Assembly (NCBI GenBank): GCA_000320545.1
Contig: ADNK01000614.1
Coordinates: 126,001 to 190,000 of the forward strand
Reading direction: 5' to 3'
Source of the DNA: Bigelowiella natans CCMP2755
Taxonomy: Eukaryota; Cercozoa; Chlorarachniophyceae
Length of the DNA stretch: 64,000 bases
The notes under the pieces were generated by a model. The model did no database searches, was not told the origin of the DNA, and worked only from the letters and a program-made list of their open reading frames with translations. A program made the translations under genes and the position numbers. Shown here piece after piece: positions 23,177-36,188 of the stretch (positions are counted from its first letter, which is position 1; each line of letters starts with the position of its first letter).

Positions 23177-24065
23177 ATGAGATTTTGGTCCTTACAACTG
23201 GATTTCTCATATTCCTGGCGATAGTCCTCGCATAGAATTCTTTACGTGCCTTGAGTCCTCGCGGAGGCAGAATTACCCTTTTAGCCTCAGCCCCCCTGGC
23301 TCCTCTAGAGCGATTTTGACGCCAATTTGGGGTCGTCTTTTCATTTTTGAGGTGCAGCGGTATGGGATGTAAACCTAAGTTCGAAGGAAGAAGGCCTCTA
23401 TTTGAGCATGCTTGGAAAGCTCTCCCTCGGCACGAATTGCTGCAGAACGGATTGTCTGTGTTGGAGCAAGAGGTTAATAAGTGTACTCGTGTCACCACCA
23501 CCGCCACTATCACCGAGAAAATTACCTTGAAACATAAACACACTGCCATTAATAGGTCTTGAGCAGGCAGAACAAGTCGCTGTGAACGGATCTATCTCGA
23601 CTTGCTGCTTCTGTTGCTTCCTTGTCATCGTCTTCATACCATTCTCACCCCTTCGCCACACTTTCACCACTGCTTGCAAGTCACTCGTTCTAGGTCCCTG
23701 TCCGACACCCTTTGTCAGCATTTTCATCCTCGGCGAACAGTATTTTCTTTCAAATACCTGTTAGGAGTTAACAGGTTGGACAAACGTTAGTTCCAATTCC
23801 ACGTCCCATCATTATGAAGCTACTTGCTTCTTCTATCATACTACGTTGTAGGAATTATAGAAAAAAGAAGGTTCACAGGCTACCGCAGGTTTGTCGATCG
23901 ACACAGCTCCTCGACTTGTCTCCTTGTGCGAGGGATCCGCCTTTCTCGTCTCTGCATCGCTTTCGATATCATCCTCGCTCGAGGTTGAAGGTGTTGAGTC
24001 TATCGTCATCAGCTGCAGCGATGACGATGTTCTCTTCATTGTCTCCGCTGAAGATCTCCCTCCTC
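23177..24065 (-). CDS. Unrecognised Ser-rich and basic protein, at least three exons
   Basis: Exons 24065-23884, 23757-23526 and 23374 to about 23196 join in phase. The first supplies a Ser/acidic region (TIDSTPSTSSEDDIESDAET). The second is basic and ends with a Cys-x2-Cys element (TATCSACSRPINGSVFMFQ). The third is Arg/Lys-rich (RGLKARKEFYARTIARN). A strong donor GTAAGG at 23195 suggests one more exon. A different frame, ending in an acidic run before a stop near 23117, is also open, so the C-terminus is uncertain. The CxxC followed by a hydrophobic strand could be half of a zinc site, but its partner is not visible. The start codon was not found. Confidence 0.5.
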
Positions 24066-26431
24066 CTGGTTGTAATAGTAGTAGTAGTGGTAGTGATAGT
24101 AGTAGTGGTGGTAGGGAATTTCAATGATTACTACTGCCCACACTTGCGTTCTTGCGGTTCGTGAATCTCTTTGTAGGTGTGGTGGTAGCGGTGACGTGAC
24201 GTCTTCAAGGGTACTTTTGCTTCCGAAATGTTCAAATTTGTAGATATTTATTCAGATATTTCTGGCCCAAAAAGAAGACTGACTTGATCGATTGATCCCT
24301 TTTGCACCGGCGGTTGGCCATATTAGCTTTTCTCCAACAAAGAGAAACTTGAACATCTCCTACCCGCTTTGACCTCCGGCAACGCATCCATCCCAACTTT
24401 TCGGATTTTCTTGCTTTATTTTTAAGTCGCATTGCATAAATCCGAACCGTCTGCGCTTTAAGATTCGGAATTGATACCGTATCCTGTGCTACGACGCCAA
24501 AAATTTCTCGTATGTTGTGTCCGCACGAAACAGAGCAGAACGACTGACGTAGATCCAGAACACCACCCAATTTCCCATTTTTTGTCATTTCGGAGCTACG
24601 GCATCCGACTACGGTGCTGGCGTTACACTCGTACCCGGGGCAGGTGAGACCTCGTGCTCATGGCAGGTTCAGGTGAATCCAATAATGTTATGGATTGAGG
24701 TGAATCCTCCAGAATCCATGTAACGAAGACAAAACTGGATGCGAGCACGATCACTTTTCGCAGGATGTCGCAACATGGAAATGCTTGACGTTTTGTTCGA
24801 GTTGCTACGAGGCTTGCTGTTGAATTGAAGTCTTCCATCGTCCCTCCACTTCTTTCCATGACCCCTTTGACTTCAACTTGCAATTTGTGCCAATTTGCAT
24901 GAACCCCGCTAGTCAGTCCTCACTGAAGCCAGTTCGAGGCACTGCATTTTCGCACATTGCTAGATTGCAAGTGTCCTGTCACACTTTGGAGATGTGGTTT
25001 TTCATCATTGTTCATTGTTCATTGTTCGAAGTGGAAACGCAAGATTGGCAAGTGGGTTGTGTGACTGTTCGATGTTCTCAGAAGTCTCGAAAGGATTGCG
25101 ACTTTCACATCCACCCGCAGCAGCTGGGTAGCACCCGCCCTGGCTAGCTGGCACTGTTGCACGTTGGTTGCAGGCAGCTGGCTAGCTGGGACCCTCCCCG
25201 CCCGCCGCTCTGCAGCTCTAGCGTTGATCAGATGTGGTAGATGACCAGCTAGCTGTTGCGCGTAAGGTGTTCACAGGCCGAGGCGCTACGTGCACAAGTA
25301 GGCAGGGGGGGGAAAGGCACGTTTGCTTCCTTTTGAAGAGTTGTGTTTATTTTTATTAAAGATTATATTTTTATTAAATCGTGCACTGCGTAATCATTCG
25401 CGAAGCTTTCGCGAATGCCGCCGCACGTGGGGCAGCACACTTCCGGTGTGCTGCCATGAGTCCCGCCGGAACCCACGTGCCTATACTGTATTAATATCTA
25501 CGTTATCTATATTCTATATCCGCGACAACCCCTTTGTTGTCGCACGTGACTTGTGCTCGCGTAGTAGTACGCGCTACATAGCCGGGCTAGCGGGTGACGC
25601 ACGAGCAACACTCTTCTCATGCAAGTCCACAAGAAGTGCGACTCGCGTTGCTGCTGCACCATTTGGACCGTGCAACAGCTGTCAGTCAGGCTTGTGTCTG
25701 TCGCCCACCTAGGCCACATCGTGTACGTCACACTCTGCTCACACTAGTCTGGCACTGCTAGACTGCGGCAAACATGCAGAGCATGAGAGCATGCACATCT
25801 CTGAATCTGTGACGCACTGACGACAAGCTGCATGCCAAGCTAGCGCTTGGTCTGGATCCCCGTGGCGCACAGCCACACGCACTAGCTAGCGCAACGCAAC
25901 AAGCAAACTAGCAAGACATGTGAGACGCCATGCAGCTGCGATGATGGATGCATCGCGTGTAGCGCTAGCTAGCTAGCTAGCTAGAGCGGTGTCCAGGTGG
26001 CACGATGCTGACGTTTTCTTCTTTTCATCAATTGCACAACGTGTCGCATGAACATGCACATCCATGTGAACAAATGCATTTGAGTTAGTTTCAATGAGAA
26101 CACAAGAACATTGTGCAAGAGAGTGTAAATTTGACGTTGTTTGTGCGTATGACACACTACATTGCAATGTCACATGCATTTTAAAAATGAAACACATGCA
26201 AACACAATGCCAATCCTTTCTAAATGCATGTTGGTTACACGTCGCATCATTCATCGTTCTTTCGAAAGGGTTTAGTTATCCTGCAAGAGCCCAACAGTTA
26301 GCAGTAAAGTTTTATTTTTTATGTATTCGAGTCTGCTTAGATAATAGCAAGGCAGAGATTTGTCCTATAAATGTCCTCGTCGGTTCCCGCAGTGGCAGCA
26401 GCAGTTGAACAGCAAGGCACTTAGCGAATCA
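24066..26431. other. Long intergenic region with one copy of a dispersed repeat
   Basis: Frames at 24588-24232 (-) and 24883-24623 (-) are open but not clearly coding. From 24.9 to 26.3 kb the sequence is dominated by CTAGC, TGCATG and CACGTG-like words, with a CTAGCTAGCTAGCTAG run near 25968. A stretch at 24908-24975 recurs inverted at 52518-52579. Confidence 0.45.
24908..24975 (+). repeat. Dispersed repeat, copy A
   Basis: This stretch, including the 20-mer CAGTCCTCACTGAAGCCAGT, recurs on the opposite strand at 52518-52579 with a few small indels. The two copies are 27.6 kb apart. Confidence 0.85.
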
Positions 26432-29400
26432 TCATCCCCACGTGAAGACTCCTTTCTTGAGATTGTTTTCCGCAATGAAATTGTACGGTATCTTATCGTT
26501 CTTGTCATCATTTTGCTTGTAGTAGCGGTACTTCAGGATTGCGAGGACCGAGGAGCGATACAGAAATGGTGGGTTATTTGTCCTGTGGAACTCTTTCATA
26601 CTCCGATCATTCATTACCTCCTCCAGCGGTTCCTCCAGCCCCATCTTCTTATCCTTATGTTCCATGAGCTCCTTGTTCGACTTGACCACTAATACTGCGA
26701 TGGTGGTGAGGCGCAAGTAGCAGCCGTCGCCGATAGGCTTGAGCTCCTCTAGTGATAGCCCTAGCCCGTAGTTTCCGAAGTAAACAAGCGCCGCTCTGGC
26801 CATTTGCATCAAAAACTCGACCTGGCTACGATAGTGCCACGGCGGCTTCTCGTGAATCACCTCATCGATAAGGATGTGCTCAAGCCCGCTCACCGGGCCC
26901 AGAATCGCTTCCAGCACCTCCAATGCTGTCGTCTTGTAGATGGAGATGTACATGTAACGCGACCATGGGATAAAGAACGCGTCGAGGAAGTTAGTCCATT
27001 CCTTGGTACACTCTTCCACCTTGTCATTAAGATGCGGCCGTTGTTTCACATCCTTGAGCAGCACTTTGCAGTGCTTAGTCAGGACGGCGGCGATACGTGT
27101 CGCCAGCGACCTGATGGCATTTACTTTGTCTTCCTGCAGCTCTATCCATATATTTCGCAGCCCGTAGAGGTCAAATGCTTCGAGAATTTGCTTTTCGTCT
27201 GGATCCTCCCCGGCATCTACTGGAGTGTCTCCCGCCCCAACTTTTGATTCGATGAAAAATACGGCGCATTCGTTGACCGCCACCTCGATTGTATTATACC
27301 TGAATGGGCGCGCTGATAGTCAGTGGTGCTTGCGCAGATTTTGCTCTTGGGGAATATCGTCCGCATCATCATGAACTCATCATCATAGTCATCAATAGTA
27401 CATGTATTCCTAGCATCGTCCTACATAAACAAAGTCGTACACACATACAGACGCACATGCGAACATACATTTTGAGGAGGCCCTTGGAGACGATATCCTC
27501 ACAACTCTTTTCATCCGAAACAGCTCTGAAACCACGGAGCTTCTTGTTTTCGTCGATCGATTTGAGTCGCTCCTCCATCAACATGACGATCTCCGCTACA
27601 AAGCTATCCTTTACAACGGTGAGGAACATCTGCATCAGTTCCCTTTCGTTTTTTTGCGTGTACGGCAGATGCTGGAAGGAGGATTTGATGTTGTTGAACA
27701 CGGTGTACAGCTGCACGACAACTTCACTATGCCGCAGCTCCTCATCGTCGTCGTCATCGTCATAGTCCCCCTTCTCGTCGTCCTCCGCCTTTTCATCCCA
27801 TCTTTCTTCCCGAACCATCTTGGGGATGGAGATGACTCGCACGAGATTCTCTTTATCGTGAATCCATGCTGCCACGTACGGTTCGAAGAGGGGCTCAATC
27901 GTCCCCGCCCCGTCCGTCAGGTCGAATCCGTTGTGCGAGAGCAGCTTCTGGAAGTCAGTCATCAATCTATACAGCTCCAGGATCTGGTTGGACACATGAC
28001 GACGCGTAGTGTTCTCTTCATCGTTGTACTCTTCCCTACGCAAGAGAAACTGCAGACCGAGGCGACACGATGTGAAATATTGCATCATTGTCAGCTGGAG
28101 GAGATCAATTCCCTCTAGCTCCCCCTTCACAGCTTTGAATGCGACTGCGTCAGACTCCACCTAGCGGGGGCAACAACGATTAGAATTATACATGAATATT
28201 AGTTTTGCTGTAGAAGCCAAAAAAACTGCAACTACTTCTAAAATTACTACTAACGTCGTTTTTTTCTTTGATGTTAATCAGGCTGTGTTTCTACCTCTGC
28301 TAACCACTAATGTATGTTGTTGTTGCTGCTGCTGATGATGATGATGTTATACCTCCTGCATTATTGCTATGAGCACATTAGCAAGCTGTGGCGCATCAAG
28401 GACGTCTTTGATCCCTGTCGCGCTAGCCATCATTAAGTTTGGCTCCGGTGAATCAATATTCTTCTTCTTTCTTCTCTTCTTTTCTGACTTCTTGGTGGCG
28501 GTGGATGCAGTTTCCACGAAGTTGAGATTGATCTCCACCGCGGCCTTAAACTGAGACTCGTCGAGGGGGTAGCCAAGGTAATACTTCTCCTCCACTTTCA
28601 GCTCCACCTTCGAGCCTAATATAGAATGGTGGGAAGATGTTTAGAACAAGGTACTGGAGTGAAGATCGTTGCCTTGGAAAAGAGCAGCCAGTCCATCACA
28701 GCAGCAGCATGTTCACCAGCAATAATGAAGGAGGATGACGGGTAAGGTGTGCGAGCTGACGTCTCATCACCCCCCCTCCTTTCCACCCTATTTGTTTGTT
28801 TTTACCTGATTTGGCGCCTTCAAGTTGAACCGAACCGGAACGCTGGCTCCGTGTCGCGAGGGTGTGCGGGTTTTCGACCTCCTTCAGCTTTACGTCCTCA
28901 ATCTGCACGCCTGTCTTCTCTCCACGTCGCCGCAGTATGGCGTGGAGATCCAGGGTCACCGTTCCGATCAGGCGGTCGTTGAAGTAGTTATCCTCATAAA
29001 TCTCGACGACCACTGGCGACATCATGGATATGTTCTTGAACGTAATGCGCTTGCCACCAAAGTCGCCCTCTTCGACGCGGATCGATCTCCCTGGCTTCGA
29101 CCGGCCGCCCGCCTCCACGGAGTAGGTGATCTTGTCGCGCTTCCCTAGCTGCGTGACACTGCCGGCCAAGGTGGATATCTTACCGACAGATATGCTCAAG
29201 TTTCCGTAGATACTCTTAGGCGGCTCTGTCAGAGCCACGAAGTCATTGTAGCACCTGAGGGAGGGGAAAAGGAGAAGAGCATAAAAGTGATGGGCTACTC
29301 GCAGATATCACAAATTCGGGTTTTTATTTCTCGTGTGTTGATAGTGATGAAGGAGGCGGAAAGGAAATATGTAGATGTGTCATGAACACACAGCATCACA

Positions 29401-32400
29401 ATCATCATTTTCTCCTTTCTGCTCCTTCCCTCCCACATCTACACGGAGAAATGCTTTACTCGAATGCACAGCGCGAGACAGCCTCTGAGATTATATCCTC
29501 TACTTTTAACTTCACAAGCTCTCTCCACGTCGGCGCATTTTGCGGCATGGCAGTCTCAGTTACATAGAAGGGCTTCTTGCCACCGCCGTACCTACGACGA
29601 TGAAGGGGAAATGCATGGCAATTACTGGTAAGACGAAGAGGATTTACTGCAAAACGGAGGAGAGAAGGAGACACACATAGGGTCAACAGCGAAGGAAATC
29701 TATGATGATAAAGTACCCCGCAGCATGCAGAAACTCCGATTTCGCTTCGTGCCTCTCGTCCTTGATTTGGTCGTCGTCAGCGAGAATCCCCCCCGTAATC
29801 GTCGGATTTTCTTGAATGAACTTTTGGGAGATGCGCATCAGGCGTATACAGGCGAGTAATCCGGGGCTCGGATTGTTAGCATTGCGCATCTTGCGATCTA
29901 GGCTGTTCCTCCTCTCCTGCGCGAAGGCAAGATGGAACTTGGTGAGGCACCAATAGCACCATTGGAAGGCTCGTACGACGTGCTTGCCAAACTCCTCCTG
30001 CTGTCCTCGGTCCTGCACTAGGCCGATCGGCCGCGCTTCGTTCAGCACCGAAAGTGTGGCCGATCGCCGGAGCATATTTTCAGGTAGGCTGAGGACCATC
30101 TCGCTAACCTATGTAATGTAATAAGCGGGCAATCAAGAAAAGTAGCACGAGAGCTTCAATGTGATTGTGGACTGGAATTGAAAATAATTGGAACTAGTTC
30201 ATATGTATTTAATCCGAACGATGAGCAATTGAATGGACTGAAACCTCTCTGCTCCCCCCCCCAAAAACAAAATTTATCGACATCGTACAGTTTATAATCT
30301 GTTGTTGCTGTTATCATAACAAAAACCTTGGCATCTGAGCTCTTCCTTTCAGCCACAGTATCCCCCGCATCATTATCTATAGAGGAAGACGATGATGATG
30401 ATGATGATGAAGAAGAAGAAGATCCCCGAATCCTGCCATTCGCGAAGACCATGCTGAGGACATGGATCCCATCCAGCATCTCCTGCAGGATCGGCGCGAC
30501 GTTCTTAAGATTGAGATTGTTATACGTGATCTGTATTGCGTGGAGGTACCGCGTGACGGAGTCGACGCCGTACACGAGCGAGAAGCGGTTGAGGATCGAC
30601 TTGGAGACAGGGTCGAGTGTGCCTATTCGCTGATTCAGCTTCTTGGTATCATCCGTGTCGAAGGTCGTACCGAACTCCCTCCAAACCCCTGTGGCTGTCG
30701 CGTTGTCCACCTCCAGAAGGGTCGCATAGAGCGTGTAGTAAGCCATCATGATCTGATACGGGTTCAACGGCGGGATTCTGGCCAGACTCTGCTCCTCAGT
30801 ATTGTTTGAATCTGCAGTTACTGTCACCGAGGTGCGGTTGCCGCCTGGCTTACGGTTGTTAAACACAGCCTGCTGCGCCTCCATTATGCGCTTTCTTCGC
30901 TCCTCGTCGGCTTTTTTCTCCGCCGCAAGGATCTTCGCTGCGCGCTTCCGCTGCAGCTCCTTCTTCCTCCGGGCAATCCGTGCCTTCTTCTCTGCCTCTT
31001 GCTCTGCCGCAGAGTTTCCGCAGCAAAACAAGCTGAAGAACCCTTGCGGATTTTGCACTTCGGCGTTGCCATCGTCCTCAATCTCTTCGTCCTCTATAAT
31101 CTCCTTCTTTTTCTTCTCTTCCAAGATGCGTTCGATTTCTGCTAGCTCCTGCTCAAGATGCTTGATGAGATTATCTGAGGCTTTCTTGGTGGCGCCAGTG
31201 CTTTCCTGCGACTGTCGCTTCAGAGTCTCGAGGAAAACCCTTTTCCCTGTCTGCTCCATGAAGCTCAGTGGTTCAATCTTATTCCAGAGCGGATTCAGCT
31301 GATCTGACGACACGTCAAAGATTGCAATCGCTTTGCCCATACACTTCTCGAAGTTGTTGTCGTCTTTAGGGATATAGGCGTGGTAGAGCATGATCGATTT
31401 GAGTGCCATCGTGACAACGTAAGGCAGCTCATTGCGCTCGAAGCAGAACTTGCGGTCCTCCTTCTCCGCGCAGTCGTTGAGGAAGTCGTCAAGGTTGATT
31501 GCATCCTTCTCCTCATCGTCGTTGCCGTTTTCGCCGACTTTTCCCTCTTCCAGAGAAACAAACCGCGCGAGATTGAGCTTGTGTCGCTTGCCCTGGTCAA
31601 AGATCCTGCTCTGCAGACCGCGGCGCCGCATGACTGCGTCACGCGCTTTCCAGCCTTCTTGTTGAAGCCCATCGATACTGGCTTGTTTCCCTGTGTCCAT
31701 CTTCTTGGCTTGCAATCGCTTGTATCGGTTGCGAAACGAGTATGCGTCGAATTCCTCCAGATTGGCGATGATACCCCGTCGCTTTCCCATCGTCTTCTGC
31801 ACGATCTTCTCCAACACGCTCGTGGACTTCTGATCCTCTATGAGCACACCCTGCTTGCCGTCGACAAACTGCGCCATGCTAGCGTTCTTCTGAGCGGTAG
31901 TCGACACCAAAGGGTGGTTGTGGGGCGGGTGGAGGGGTAGCCCTAGAACAATCTTACATGCCTGGGCGACATCAGTTGCGATTTGCTTCCCTGAGAGGAG
32001 TGGGGGCAGGAGATTAATCGATCTCAGTCGTTTATAGAGCAGCACCGCTAACACTTAGCAAGTACTCGATCATAAGTCTGACCATTACCACTACAACTAG
32101 CACGCCACCATCAATTGGATTCAAACACATTCACCATTACCATCCTCCGTCTTGAGAATATCCACGGCTTCGTGCCTCTCATCCGACTCCGGCGTGCGCG
32201 CCAGGATCGCCTGTAGTGCGGCAACGGAGTCGGGGATTTCACTATTGTCCTCATGTGCGCTGGTCAGAGCTTGCGAGATGAGAAAATGTCTGAAGGATGA
32301 TGAGGAGATGAGACGAGATGATCACGATAAAATGAAAGGGGGTTGCGTGTACTAAGCATCACTATCAGTTACCGAGTCGCGTCGGATAGTCCATCGAGGG

Positions 32401-33209
32401 AATTCACTCTCGTGACTACGTTTAGATTTCCGATCGAATGCAGCAGCGTCTCGAGCTCAATCTACACATATCGTAATTATGCCTTGGCTTAATTCTCGTT
32501 GCTGTCAACCGATAAGAAGATATGTAGACGCTCTTCCTCTTTATTTTCAGACTCTGCCTTGTAATTTTCCCCTCACTACTACAACCAACCCTCAATTCTT
32601 TCTCTCCCTCCTCCTTTTCTTTTTCTCTGTATGCTCTTGCCTGGTTCGTTTCTTTGTTCATGTTACTCGACACGATCATGTCCATTTGATCGTCATCGAA
32701 CACAATTTTCTCTGATGGAAACACAGGAAAGAGACGGGAAGAAAAACCATAATATCCCAAAAATTATGAATAGCATTGCATTCACCGTAACAAGCCCTAA
32801 TTATAGGTGTAAACCCCCTCCTCCCTCCTCCCTCCTCATTTTCTTCACTTATGTCGTCTAGATTCCTTACAGAATTGGAATTGAATACAGCTCCTACTTT
32901 CACAATTTAATGTCACCTTCTTCGAAGATGCTTTTGAGGTCGACCGCAGACCGAACCGGCTCGCCACTCTCTATTCTACAAACAGTGAGTCATACCAAAA
33001 CACGTTGGAGTTAGTCACCATTGTCGCTGTTTGATGTCACGACGGTCAGGATTATCTTTCCTTTTTCTTCGTCTCGTACCGTTTTTCCAGGCACTCGACG
33101 AGATCGACGTAGCGGGCTAGGAAGGTGGTTCTTGCCTGCGCGACAACACTACGGGAGGGAGAATGAGAGAATATGTGACTGTAGATATGAGGGGGGGAGG
33201 GGGGGAAGA

Positions 33210-33265
<56 letters not shown>

Positions 33266-35186
33266 AAGGAAAAGAAAAAGAACAGTTTATCTAAATTATC
33301 AAATCGGTACATTCTCAACGCATCGTCCTCCTCATAGTCTCCGTCAACAGCTTCCACCTTAATCCAAAAAAACAGGAATTATACGACGTCGTCGATGAAT
33401 TCATGTTTTCGTATGAACAACACCACACTTCAATTTTGATTGACTCAAACAAATCACAAACCCTCATAAGCACTTGGTTCGCATCCCCTGTAAAAGCATT
33501 CGTCGCCCTGATGTAAAGTTTGAATTTGAACCAAAACTAGAATTGAATTGCTTGTCGCTCTTCTTATTTTCCCGACATGCCAGTTGACTAGTTGACTCAC
33601 AGTGGAATGTCGTCGACATCTTCAGGATCCGCTTTGGTGTCGCCACTCACCATCTCGCTCTGTTTTAGTTGTAGCACATTGATAATGATGATTTTGATAA
33701 CCAGTCCATCAAAAAGTGGAGTTTGTAACAAAAAAATGACGATAATGTAACTTATGACGCGTGTGAGAATCAAGGACAGTCGTGACACGGACATGAAATT
33801 TCCATATACTTACGTCATCATCATCGTCTAATTCCTCTTCGTAACCCTCCTCAGCCATTAGCTCTTTTATTGCCTCAACTTCCTCCCTAATGACAATAGC
33901 CGATAGTGAGTGATGATGATGGTAGCTATAAGATTTGAGTGTTCGCAATTTCGTTGATAATCCAACCTAATTTCCTTGTCAGTTGCTTCCCCTGCCCTCG
34001 CTCGGTCTAACACGTCCTGCAAGAAATGTGTCAAGGGACTTCCACAGAAGATGTTATATTTTGCACACTACCAACCTACGGACCGACCTTGGCGCTTCTC
34101 ATGTAGAGTTGGAGCCTATCCATTTCAGCTTGCTCACGTACCTTTTCGCTATCTAAATTCATTTTGGTCTCTTTTTTCCGACGCTGAAAAAAAATTATTA
34201 TAAGTTATTCGATTGCTTTCTGCACAAACGTATATATGGCAAAAACATCTCGACACCACATCTTGTATCATTCTCTTGAGTGAAGGTGTAAATAAGGTTG
34301 TTCGTTTGTGAAGATCACGAAAGCTTACACATTAATACCTCTTGCTGTTGTTAGGTACACGAAATGAACAAACACCACGTACAGAAAGCACACAATACAA
34401 ACATGAATGCAGGTCAATGTGACGCAACCCGAATCCAAAAAGAGGACCAAGAAAGCAATGGATATCCCCAAATTTTCCAAGTGTTGAAAAGAAAGCGTTG
34501 GGAAATAAAGAAAAACCAAATTCAGATACATTGGAGTTCCTCAGCGACACAGACATATTCTTGTTCTTTGCGGATCCAACACGCACCGACTGCCTGCAAC
34601 TTGTGCACTCGTTTTCCAGCTCTGCGATGCGATGCAAAACAAAAAATTAACGGGACAAGATAATCGCTGCTCTTATAAATTACTTCGAATATCCTCTGCC
34701 AAAGTGTCGATTTTCTGCTGGATAGCCTTCGCCTAATGATTGGATATGGTTCCAATTAGCACTGTCCAAAGCCCCGACGGCGACTAACCAACACATACCT
34801 TTTTCTTGAGTTCAACTTCCTCTCTGGCGCTTTTGTGTGCTATGCTGTTCAACTCTTCAAGCTCTTGCGTTTTCTGGAGGCATAATCGTGTTATTGCTAG
34901 TTCCTGCTTTCAATTGTGATGTGGTGACTGGGTGGTCACGAAAATTATTACCTCGTCAATTTGCATCTGCAAATCCTGGATTTCGGCTTGAAAGGCTTGC
35001 AACTCCTAGAAAATTGAAACCGTGGAAATCGCATTCCCCAGCTCATATAAACGAATAATGATGTACCTTCTCAAACTCCTCTGACTGAGCCTCCGACTGT
35101 GCTTTGAATTTTTCGAAGACATCCTCCAACTTATCCGTCTCTTCCTCTAGTTCCTCTATTTTCGCTTGATAATCCTCGTCGTCCAT
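26432..35186 (-). CDS. MUN-domain (Munc13-like) tethering/priming protein, 23 exons
   Basis: Exons, from the ATG at 35186: 35186-35067, 35005-34952, 34873-34799, 34732-34684, 34621-34530, 34183-34088, 34016-33967, 33886-33814, 33659-33601, 33507-33462, 33357-33284, 33148-33019, 32970-32917, 32711-32641, 32461-32373, 32259-32141, 31990-30327, 30108-29717, 29591-29460, 29254-28806, 28615-28353, 28160-27469 and 27299-26432. The sum is one base short of 1904 codons. The first eight exons are coiled coil with a CTSC motif. Exon 17 contains a MUN-like helical region (SLVYGVDSVTRYL), exon 20 a C2-like beta domain (IRVEEGDFGGKRITFKN), exon 22 an MHD1-like segment (FEPYVAAWIHDKENLV) and exon 23 an MHD2-like helical end. 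Munc13-family proteins bridge vesicles to membranes and open syntaxins. The apparent frameshift lies in exon 12. Confidence 0.8.
32462..32640 (-). other. Probable GC-AG intron of the MUN-domain gene
   Basis: The exon ends CAG and the intron begins GCAAGA, a strong context for the rare GC donor. It ends TGTGTAG. Joining here keeps the phase and gives NKETNQ followed by IELETLL. Confidence 0.7.
33195..33262. repeat. GA microsatellite in an intron
   Basis: A long (GA)n run on the plus strand, hence (TC)n on the sense strand of the MUN gene, just downstream of a donor. Confidence 0.92.
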
Positions 35187-36188
35187 AGCACCTTTCTTTT
35201 CTAAGACATTATGCATACACAATATTATGGGGAGACAAGAGTACTGTACTTCGCATATGAAGGAAAGGATTTCCTCGAAGATGTGCTCAAAAAGGCGAGC
35301 AAAGAAGGATGTGCATGTGTTCTGATACCACTACCACAGCATACACACAGAACTCCCCAATTCCCCCTTCCTCAGAAAGAACCAAAATACTTTTTCATGC
35401 ACTCAGCGATGCTTCCGTCTTCGGTTTGTCGGATACCTTCCCCTCTCGCTCCAATCTCCAACGCTTAAGCCGGGTTCGGCGAGAAGCTGAGCCAAGTGGA
35501 GTGTTAGGATCTTTGTCCGTCCCTGAGGCAAGTTCAGATCTTCGAAATCAGAATCTTTCCCTGAACCCCAATGAATTTTCTTCTGCGTCATACCAAATTC
35601 TACGTATTTGAAGGAAATCCACGGTGTTTTTGATTTTTCTCATATTGAGCTTAATGATGCTGCTGGATGGGACTTAAACAACGTAGTGCCAAAATAGAGC
35701 CAAATTCTACAAAATTAATCGGGCACTGTGTACATACGACAAAGAGTGCGAGAGATTGTACAACCTAAACGCGGGGACTCTACTTCTCTTTTCTCCAGCT
35801 CCGTCGAGCTAAAAATAGAGCGTTGGACAAGTAGAATTCTGCTGCTGCTGGCACTGCTTTTCTGACTACGACAGGATTTGTATCGCATTTTCATCATTTC
35901 TTGTGTACTTTTCCAGATCCAAATGGGAACTAGGATGTTTTCAGCATAAAAATATTGCAACTTTTTGCGACCACGATACTGAATAACCTCGAGAATACTG
36001 CTAGTAGCAGTAGTACCCTACTTGTGCACAGGGGTCTGAATACACTCGTGCCAGGTATTGTTACTCTAGGCCCTCTATCCCATTATCCAGCTTATCCAGA
36101 CGTTCATGGACGTGTAACACGTGTTTCGTTTTGCGTTGACCAAAGGTTAAGAAAAAACAGAAACGAAAAATTGACGGATGTACCAGCT
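35187..36188. promoter_or_regulatory. Divergent intergenic region between MUN and YhbY/CRM genes
   Basis: About 1 kb separating start regions of two divergent genes. Short frames on both strands have no recognisable content. The upstream exons of either gene could extend into it. Confidence 0.35.

Noticed and set aside
23526-23590. Vps39/Vps41-type zinc finger suggested by CSACSRPINGSVFMF
   Set aside because: The expected second metal-binding His/Cys pair does not appear in the next in-phase exon, so the family call cannot be supported.
32871-32893. A 23-base exon (GAVFNSNS) between MUN-gene exons 13 and 14
   Set aside because: It would need a 23-base intron and leaves the next exon out of phase; skipping it joins exons 13 and 14 perfectly.
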